Part shown: positions 55,967 through 64,000 of the stretch, piece after piece
How positions within the stretch are numbered: position 1 is the stretch's first letter
How the letters are laid out: each line of letters starts with the position of its first letter
From: Gyrodactylus bullatarudis
Lineage: Eukaryota; Platyhelminthes; Monogenea; Gyrodactylidea; Gyrodactylidae
Reading direction: 5' to 3'
Assembly (NCBI GenBank): GCA_012064415.1
Contig: SSNU01000062.1
Span: 551,097-615,096 of the forward strand
DNA: 64,000 nucleotides
The notes under the pieces: generated by a model
Databases searched by the model: none
What the model saw: the letters and a program-made list of their open reading frames with translations, nothing else
What the model was told of the DNA's origin: nothing
Translations under genes and position numbers: made by a program

Positions 55967-58900
55967 CTTGGCGAAGAAGATAACATTAGTAATTACCATG
56001 AAAGAATGACAACAAAAGAAAAAAATCAATTAGATTTTTATTCGTGAAGGAACGATCATATCTATTTTTATTAAAGGTTATCCGTTTCCTTTGCTTGGAT
56101 GAGAAAATAGTTTGTTAACATTGTGAGAGTTGCATTTCTATGGATGAAACATGAAACTTTCATCTGAACTTTTGAATTCTCTTTAAGTACACAAGCTGAT
56201 ATTTTGCTTTCTGACTAGCTGAAATATCGTATTCGATATCCTGATTGAGTCTTTTGTCTACTCCACGATAATTCTTCCAGTTACGAGTATATCCACTGTT
56301 TTGAGGAGCTAGAAAAACAATTTCGTTCTTATTCTGATTTAATTTATTGCTAAGAAATGAATATTTTTGCGTTTTTGATCACTCCTTCTCTTGGCCATTG
56401 AGAGAAATAAGGATTGAAAGCACTCTCTAACTCTTTTGGTCTAAATGAAAGACACTTTAGAGTGAAGAAAATTTCATCAGATTGGTGGAGACTTTTAAGA
56501 ATAAAATGTTTTCTCTTTAGTTATGAATCGATTAAAGTTTAGATTTTAGAGACTTGTAGAAACACGTGAATAAATTAGGTTTTCTTTCAGCCTCCAGTTT
56601 TAATCATTTTTAAGAGAGGAAATTATTTCCAATTGATCCTGTTTATTAGCAAAGATGAATTTGTGATTATTTAATCACAAATGCTAATGATGATTACAAG
56701 GGATTTTTAGGCTTTCTTTATATCAGTTTTGCTTACAAAAGACTTATTTCATTTGGATCTGATTTCAAAGTGATAGGCAAAAAAATAAGAGTGTTTTGTA
56801 TCTCAATTAAACATTTAAATCTACTCTTCAAAAAGCCAAATAAAACGCTGATCATGATTGATTGATTGTTGCTTCAAAGAATTTTGAATTTGCTTAAGAC
56901 TCGAGAACTTTGCATGCCTGACAGCTATACTGTATTTTTTCCCAAATAAAAACAATAAGAATATTTATTCGATTCCTATGATAAATTACTTAAATATCGA
57001 TTTTTCAATCTTATACTCAAAATTAAAATTAAGTATCTGATCCAATTTTGCCTTTTGGTGTCTATGAATAAAACAAAATATTACTGATCCAATTTCTAGT
57101 AATTCTGAAATTCAACATATGGAAGCTTCAAATCAAAGTTGTTTTCTGCTGACAAATGTTGCAAAAGTTCTTAAATAATCAATTTGGTTTAATTCTTGAT
57201 CAGCTGATTTTCCCCTCTACATGTTTGAGTTTTTTCTTCTATGAGAACAAATTCTATAGACCAGTTTACCACGAAATAAATTCTGAAAAGATGATTAAAA
57301 TAAAATTTACTCTATTAAATTGATCCTCTTGCATTGACTGGCTAAAATATTAATTTCACAGAGTATCTAGATCAAAATTGTTTGTTTCAACAAGACAATA
57401 AATTCTGTTATTTTTGTTCTTTCCTTCTGTAACATAAATAGAATCTTGCTGATAAAGAATTCTCCATTCGAGTTAGGAAAATAAGAGAGATTAAAGATCT
57501 AAAATTTATCACTGCTCAGAGAGAGCAAGTTCTTTAATCTCTTCACCCTTTTATATTTTCATAATACAGATTTGAAATTTCTTTGGTTTATGATTAATTT
57601 AACCGCATCTTAAAAATCTGTATTTAGCCTAATTTATAATAAGGGAGCATGCCAATTCGGTAGCCATTTACTATGAATTAGACGTATATGAACTGGTCTA
57701 TGAAACCAATGTGATTAATTAATTTGAAATACTTTTTCAATCAAAACACTTCCGTTATACTCGAGAAGGAGGAATATCCACAAAAATACAAGATTCTTTT
57801 TCATTTATATCTGATTTGAACCAGTATCTGTTTATATACACTTTTGTACTTTATTAATTTGAAGATCAACTTCCAACACCTATTACTATAATTATATTAT
57901 TTGAGATCAGATAAGCCAATGTCAAATAATAATTCCAAATACACATTCGAATTGATATTAGATTTTCTCAGTAATGAATCATTACTAATGATCAAACAAT
58001 TTTAATTTCTTTTTTCTTTTATTCTAACTTCAATGATCTTATTATCATTCTTTCAAAAAAGGAGACCATGTTTAATTTTTCAGATTATGTTTCTCTAACG
58101 TTAGTATTGAACATGAAATCTTGGATAATTCTTTCTTACTTTTCTTTCTGTGTTGGCAGAGAGGAATGAATTGCCGGTTTGATTGTCATTCGACACAAGA
58201 AGAACATTTGTATTTCACAAGATATGAGGAGGATTTTTGAATAATTTATTGACTGCGTAGTAAGGAAACTTCTTCTGTCAGGGAAATTTTGATTTTCGTT
58301 TTTTTTTATTTATGCTAAACAATTCATATGTATGCGCAAGATGCTGACAGTTATCCCAAGACTCTTCTTCCGTATTAGTATTCACAAAACTTTGTATGAA
58401 TTCTTGGTATAAATCTATCAAAACCCAGAGAGACAAGCTCTGAATGTACAGATTAGTTCTTATTTTCTTACCTTAATTTCTCATAATTATTGCTCAAGGG
58501 ATTTTATTCCCTTTCATCACATTCATGGAATAGAACAAATAAAATAATTATTTGAGAAACTTGATATTTCCTTAGTTAAAAGAAACTTTTCCTGTTTGTA
58601 ATATAATTTGGGCTGGATAGATCATCTTCCCAATATATGCATGTTTAATATTTGCCTTGATTTTAATTTCTTTGATTTTTAAAAGTGAAATTATCTATAA
58701 TTATTGATTTTCCTCTACTATAGTAGTCATTAAATTTTCTCAGATCACTTGTCCCATTAATCGTAATCAAAATAAGATAATGATTCTGCATAACGGCACG
58801 AAATGATAGATGAAACTTTATTCAAACAATTTATAAATCAAGTATCAATTAATTAATGTACCCTATTATATCCATTTCAGATGGGAATCATAGGGATAAG

Positions 58901-59073
58901 GCATGAATGAATTGAGTTGTTGAAAATCTTTAGCCAATCAGAGTAATTCAAATCATCCGACCAATAAAATTCCAATGTGCTTATTATTAGCAACAATATT
59001 AAAAATCTTTTATCTCATTCCCATTACCTATGATGTGGAGATTACAATTCGTATTGATAAAGACTGAGGAAAA
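55967..59073. other. AT-rich interval between CNG exons A and B
   Basis: Apart from the possible minus-strand exon near 56163-56308, no gene is supported. A plus-strand exon-like stretch at 58160-58242 (after GTTGGCAG) has no partner. Upstream flank of CNG exon B. Confidence 0.4.
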
Positions 59074-61271
59074 ATGAAGTCAAATAATAGCTTCACTAAT
59101 TTCCTTAAGCGCCAAGATGATATTCTTTACTCGGAAGAAAATAATAAAGAAGAATTAATTTACCTCGATTCAATCGACAATATTGGACAGAGTCAAGAGA
59201 AACATACAAAGTCCTGGGGCAAATTAAGAACTACCTTAAGATTTTCTGGCATTTCCAGGAGTTCTGGTAATAACTTTAATGAATATCATTCGAAAACCCG
59301 AGATCAACGAAGAGATTCTTTCATTGAACGATTCTCAACATTGAGATCTGAAAATTTCGATGGATCTATTGAGGAAAGATCCCGAAGATCAATAAAGGCT
59401 ATTCCTGATTCCTGTACAAATCAGTTTAAAAGATGTAGCTCAGTCTATGGAAGGCAACGACAGTCAAGCAGTAAAAGACCCTCCCCGTATCATCAATGTG
59501 GAAGTTATTCTTGTGGAAAATCAGGCGACAATGTTGATGAAGAAATTTCCTTAACTGGACAGAATAAACACAAAGCCAGCTTTGAAGATTGTTGTTCATT
59601 ACCGGAAGGTGAAAATATTGATGTTGATGATGAAGACTTCTATGAAAGATGTATGACAGAAAATCAAAAGACAACCATTCGGAAGAAACTTTTAAATGAT
59701 TTTTGTCGAAGATTTGCAATGTCGTGCTCAGAAAATTTCACCTACATTAAAGAAGAACATGATTCTGCCAAAATAGACGAATGTACCATACGAACAACAA
59801 AGATTTTCTTCCTGTGGGACCCACAGGGTAGTCCCCTACTAGTTTGGCTTACCATATTGTCCTTTTCAATACTCTACAACATATGGATTATGATAGCAAG
59901 GCAAGCGTTTAGTGAGCTGAATGAGGCAGGAAAGATTGTGTGGTTCTATGCAGACATTTTAACAGACATTGTTTACTTTTTTGATATAATTGTCCAGCTA
60001 AGGACGTCTCATCGAGAAATTGGATTAGCTGTATATCGTCAGAGTAAACTAACTTTACATTATGTCAAAACGAAGGAGTTTCTCTTGGATTTATTAGCCC
60101 TACTACCGATAGATTGGATAATTTCAATGAAAAAGAAAGAATATCCCATATCAAGGTTTAACCGGTTCATGAAACTTCACAGATTTTGGCAGTGGAAAAT
60201 GCTAGTTGAAAATCGAACAATATTCCCAAATATTTGGCGAGTATTAAATTTATTGCATATCCTACTGCTGGGATGTCATTGGTTTGCCGCCTTCTACTAC
60301 ATGCTATCAGAGTTTGATGAATTTCAAAATCCCTGGGGCTATCCAGATCCCATAAATAATCCAGACTTTAAAGATTTAAAAAAGAAGTATCTCATTAGTT
60401 TTTATTGGTCTGCATTGACCCTTACAACTATCGGATCAAGTAAAGAACTTCTGATTCAAAGGAACATGTTAGTTTAAATGAAAAAAATCCTGTCAGCAGT
60501 TTTTCTGAGGTTAAAATTACAATTATCACTCTGCAAATGAATGAATGTTTTTCGAATGAAAATTTGATGAGGTTGAATTCTTTCTTTTCTCAACAAAATT
60601 GAAATTTGATAGAATTCAAATCTTACCTTCGTCATGAGATGAATTTTTTTTCTTCATTTGATTTTCATCTAATCTATTTATATGTTCTTCGTAGACAACA
60701 CGATATAAATACAACTTCGAAATATGAGGAAGTTTGGTGAGATAATTGAATCTTGGTGTTTTTCCTTTGTAGTTAAATCACACTGTATTAGCTTTTGATT
60801 GTGAATTATTATCGAGAGCATGTTTTGTCTACATTTTATTCAGTTTTGCTCGCAATTTTATTCAATGTTGTTGTTTTGTTAATTTATATTGCTTATTCGT
60901 TTGTGATCGCATAATTAAATTGAATATTTTATTCCTCTCTCAAGGTATGCTTTCACCATAGTTGCCTATTTCTTGGGAGTGTTCATTTTTGCAACAATCG
61001 TTGGTGAGTTTCCACAATAATTTGCTCATCTGGAATAACCATAACCGTATTGTGATTTAGGTCAAGTCGGAAATATCATCACCAATAGGAATGCAACACG
61101 TTTGGAATTTGAATCAATTCTGGTAAGCTTCAAATTTCAAGCCGCTTAACACATTTGATAATAATTGTTGATAATACAATAGGATAAAGCAAAAAATTAT
61201 ATGAGACTCCACAATGTTCCGACAGATATGCAGAAGAGAGTTCTCCGCTGGTACGATTACGCCTGGTCTAG
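59074..61271 (+). CDS. cyclic-nucleotide-gated channel exon B with S6 and C-linker exons (3' incomplete)
   Basis: Model: 59074-60467, 60945-61003, 61061-61122, 61183-61271, phases 2, 1, 0 and then 2; it continues beyond the last donor but the next exon (rest of C-linker and cyclic-nucleotide-binding domain) is not in view. CNG channels are cation channels opened by cAMP or cGMP. Residues 1-245 are a long Ser/Arg-rich cytosolic N-terminus with a basic and Cys-rich middle. S1 is at 253-274, S2/S3 around 287-309 (YFFDIIVQLRTSHREIG), S4 RFNRFMKLHRFWQW, S5 at 387-411, and the pore YWSALTLTTIGSSKE. Exons 2-4 give S6 (VAYFLGVFIFATIVGQVGNI), NRNATRLEFE and the C-linker helix (MQKRVLRWYDYAWSR). The filter TIGS lacks the CNGA glutamate, as in modulatory B subunits, which have Gly there. 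Confidence 0.88.
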
Positions 61272-62877
61272 GTGAGTTTTATCAATTTATCCTAACCGCC
61301 ATTATAAAATTGAAAGCTTTTATCATTTATTCTTATCGTTTCCAATAAAATCATTTTAAATTCTAATCAAATAGCTAAAGCAATAATAAGAAGAAAGAAA
61401 GCTAGCTAGCTTAGTGAAAAGTTTAGAATTATTTAGAATAGAATCAAAGAAAAAAAGAAGATATATTTTGAAATGTAGGACCGTTAGAGTTTTTCAAGAG
61501 GTTTATTTACTTTTGTGATTGTGGAAAGAAGGAAAAATTACTTTTGTTGACAATAAAGCTTAAAGATTGTTCTCTTTTTTCATGTTCAAACAAGAGAAAA
61601 TGATTATGCCTCTTTTGAAAAATCCATAAATTTAGTTTTTTCCTAACAATTAAATTACATGTTTTTTGCCAAAATTAAATTTTTTCTTAGTTATTAAAGA
61701 ATCAATTTGACATTTCAGCCCGATTATCAAAAAGAGCTAGCGATAATTTTACATGATACTAATGAATGAATTTTGTTTGAATTAAATTGTTTAGTAGCTT
61801 CATTTCCACCTGTTTTTTCAGTCAATTTTAGGTATTTTACTTTGCCACAGATGCTAAGAAAAGAGTTCGTAACATTTAATGAAAAAAAATGAAATACTCA
61901 ATGTTTTTTACGAGAAAAGAATCACACATTCTCACAATCAATCTTGTATCAAGAAATAATTACTTTTTATCTTGTTTCTCCTCTGTCCAGTTCTTTTAGT
62001 CTTATCTGAAAGGACAAAAGAAATGTTTGAATGATCTCTCCTTCTTTTTAATCTATGCCTTATGCCAACAACTCAATCCTAGAGATTAAATATGTGTATG
62101 GCTAATTTGTTCTATTGGTGATCGGGAAGAAACAACAACTCACCAATGTCCAATCCCTATAGATTCTGGCTGATTTTGATGGATGAATGTTATATATCCC
62201 TTTATCTTTTATTCTTTCAAGAATTATTCTTTCTTCTTACTCGGAATTTTAATCCAGAAGCTTACTTGATCTAGCTCTATTTGTTTTTCTCAAATATCAT
62301 TATTGTGAAATTTTAGATTTTTTATAAATTATCATTTTTCAGATTAATCATCATCAGGGCAGCCAAAATTATGCTTTGGAATATTTTTGATTATTTTCAG
62401 CCTCTGTGAATAAAGAATTTTTTAGACTATTTTGATGTCAACATGAATATAATCAGACTATTTGAATGAAAAACACAAGCCTTCTCACATTTTGTGTAAT
62501 CTTGTTCAGATAATGAAGGATTGTCTATAGAGTTTTTTACTTTAACCCTTTCGGTGCCGATGAACATATATGTTGCAATCATTTTGTAGAACTCGATAGT
62601 TATATATAATCTTCGCCGATTATGTATAATAATCAAGCCTCTGATCATTATATATAATTCTTATCTTGAATGAAGAAAAACTCTGACGATTATATAAAAC
62701 TCTCGTCTGATAAAATAGGAGGGGTAGTAACATACATGCCAACCATAAAGAACATGGTGTACCTAATAATGGTATGAAGAACTATTGTATACTAAGTTGC
62801 CAAGGCCATGTTCCTTTCCTTCTTCGTGAGACTGATATTATCAAATAAAGAAAATTTAGGTCCCTCAATTATTCATT
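61272..62877. other. intron or intergenic, AT-rich
   Basis: Likely an intron of the channel gene at least in part. At 62590-62700 there are repeated near-palindromic GATTATATATAAT-like motifs (62596, 62618, 62641 and 62683 regions) and, upstream at 62541, TTAACCCTTTCGGTGCC, which resembles a piggyBac-type tip; no matching second end was found. Confidence 0.35.
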
Positions 62878-64000
62878 ATGAATCCTAAAGAAAGGTTCTA
62901 TCAAATTTTAGATGAAAAGAATTATGCTAAAAATTCTCAAATCTTACCTGAGCAAGAATAAAACTGTTTATTAGATAAGATCAAATATGCTCATGCAGGT
63001 CAAAAACTAAAGCCTGAACACTACAGGCTTAAGAGGAAATTTAATTACCAGGCAATCGATGGTGTATCTAAAATAATTTCAAACGTCGAAAATGACAATG
63101 TTATCAAATACTATGCAAAGAGAGAGGATATTTATGATATAATTTTAGAATGTCATTTAAGAATGGGACATGCAAAATCAAAAATGACTAAATCCGAAGT
63201 TGACTCTAAATACAAGAACATTTCGATGGATCAGATAAAAAATTTTATTTCTCTCTGCGATCATTGTATGAAAAATCTTCCAAAGCAAAATAAAGGTTTG
63301 GTTGTCAAACCTATTTTATCAAAAAATTTCATTTGAACGATAATATTGTCGAACTTCATCAAAAATATTACTATTATTTGGTTCTGAACTCATGAGGGAA
63401 GGTTAGAGAAAACGGACGTATATTATAGTGATTAACGTTATATTTCGCCAGGTCTCTTCAGAATCTACCCTTTTCAATTCCCGAGCTCAGATGGATCTGA
63501 TTGATTACCAACCATCGCCGGACAACTAATTCAAGTTTATATTAGTGGTTCAAGATCACTTTACAAAATTTGTTAACTTGCGCCCTTTGAAATCAAAAAC
63601 AGCAGCGGAAGTGAAATCTAAACTATTGGAAATATTTTCTACATTTGGACCTCCTAAAATACTCCAATCAGACAATGGCAGAGAATTCAATAATGCCCTC
63701 GCCAATGAATTTCCGGGATTAACTATTGTACATGGTCGTCCCAGACACAGTCAATCACAAGGTTCAGTAGAACGTGCTAACAGAGACATTGAGGATATTC
63801 TCAAGCGTTGGCTTCATGAAAATAAAACTTCTTGCTGGGCAAAGGGCGTGCTCAAAGTTCAGATGATCAAAAATAATAGATATCATCGAACAATAAAATC
63901 AACTCCTATTATTGTTTGGAGTAGATTTTATCAACGAAAAAGATGAGTTCTCTGAGGATCATTATGTCAGTTTTGAAGACAACATGGAAATGCTCGAAGG
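62878..64000 (+). pseudogene. KRBA2-like integrase gene, disrupted, running off the right edge
   Basis: Pieces of one integrase-type protein: a start MNPKERFYQILDEKNYAK, a stop at 62959-62961, then YDIILECHLRMGHAKSKMT and FISLCDHC forming an H2C2 zinc-binding site, KGLVVKPILSKNF, a 140-bp insertion, FNSRAQMDLIDYQPSPDN followed by a stop (63527-63529), and the core VQDHFTKFVNLRPLKSK, ILQSDNGREF and SQSQGSVERANRDIEDIL with the D, D, E residues. This order matches KRAB-A-domain-containing-2-like proteins, which are domesticated or transposon-borne integrases common in animal genomes. There is no reverse transcriptase nearby. The stops and insertion show that this copy is dead; the frame stops again at 63944-63946. 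Confidence 0.83.
63332..63471 (+). mobile_element. 140-bp insertion with 5-bp target duplication
   Basis: The integrase frame is open up to AATTTC at 63325-63330 and resumes at TTCAATTCC from 63473. TTTCA occurs on both sides (63327-63331 and 63472-63476). Removing the insert and one TTTCA leaves the integrase reading in frame across the join (KNF then NSR, the usual sequence at this place in the family). A related copy is at 39861-40000, so it is a dispersed element. It has no coding capacity or terminal inverted repeats; its class is unknown. Confidence 0.75.

Noticed and set aside
58160..58242. Plus-strand exon-like stretch after a good acceptor
   Set aside because: Only 28 codons to a stop, no similarity to channel S6 or any family, and no donor exon in a matching phase.
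62341..62420. CAGGGCAGCCAAAA as a hAT tip
   Set aside because: No inverted partner and no 8-bp duplication could be found.

Overview
This is a eukaryotic, very AT-rich nuclear window. The best organism guess is a flatworm (Platyhelminthes), probably a parasitic one. The strongest evidence is a tegument-allergen-like gene at 20257-21395, an EF-hand region fused to a dynein-light-chain-like domain, an architecture known from parasitic flatworms. A hammerhead ribozyme inside a tRNA-derived SINE (11723-12001) and many introns of only 27-38 nt fit the same group. Exon models were built by hand: splice sites were chosen so that reading phase and family similarity both hold.

Layout. 1-11.3 kb: V-ATPase subunit e (minus strand) faces a tandem cluster of three LITAF-domain genes (plus strand). 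The large last intron of the first LITAF gene hosts a nested, catalytically dead serine-protease homologue and a hAT-type element; another of its introns carries a deleted piggyBac element. 11.7-12.0 kb: the ribozyme-bearing SINE. 12.7-18.6 kb: a Pellino E3 ligase and two or three unrecognised genes. 20.2-21.4 kb: the tegument EF-hand/DLC gene. 22.9-29.6 kb: a seven-exon minus-strand gene for a basic Arg/Ser/Tyr-rich protein I do not recognise. 30.9-36.7 kb: an EH-domain protein, a small basic protein on the opposite strand, and a SWAP-70/DEF6 homologue, packed closely. 36.7-42.1 kb: a gene desert. 42.1-49.3 kb: a rhodopsin-type GPCR whose first intron holds a broken Ty3/Gypsy element. 50.7-61.3 kb: cyclic-nucleotide-gated channel sequence, with two large paralogous S1-to-pore exons but only one set of S6 and C-linker exons, and an unrelated minus-strand gene between them. 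62.9-64.0 kb: a broken KRBA2-like integrase gene split by a short inserted repeat.

The genes do not form one pathway. Themes are endolysosome/membrane function (V-ATPase e, LITAF, EH protein), immune or Rac-type signalling (Pellino, SWAP-70), and membrane signalling (GPCR, CNG channel). The most interesting material is structural: a hammerhead ribozyme with intact core and paired stems, possible alternative first exons that would change the channel pore, an apparent gene-conversion tract in the LITAF cluster, extremely short introns, and several non-autonomous transposons with target-site duplications that can be read directly.
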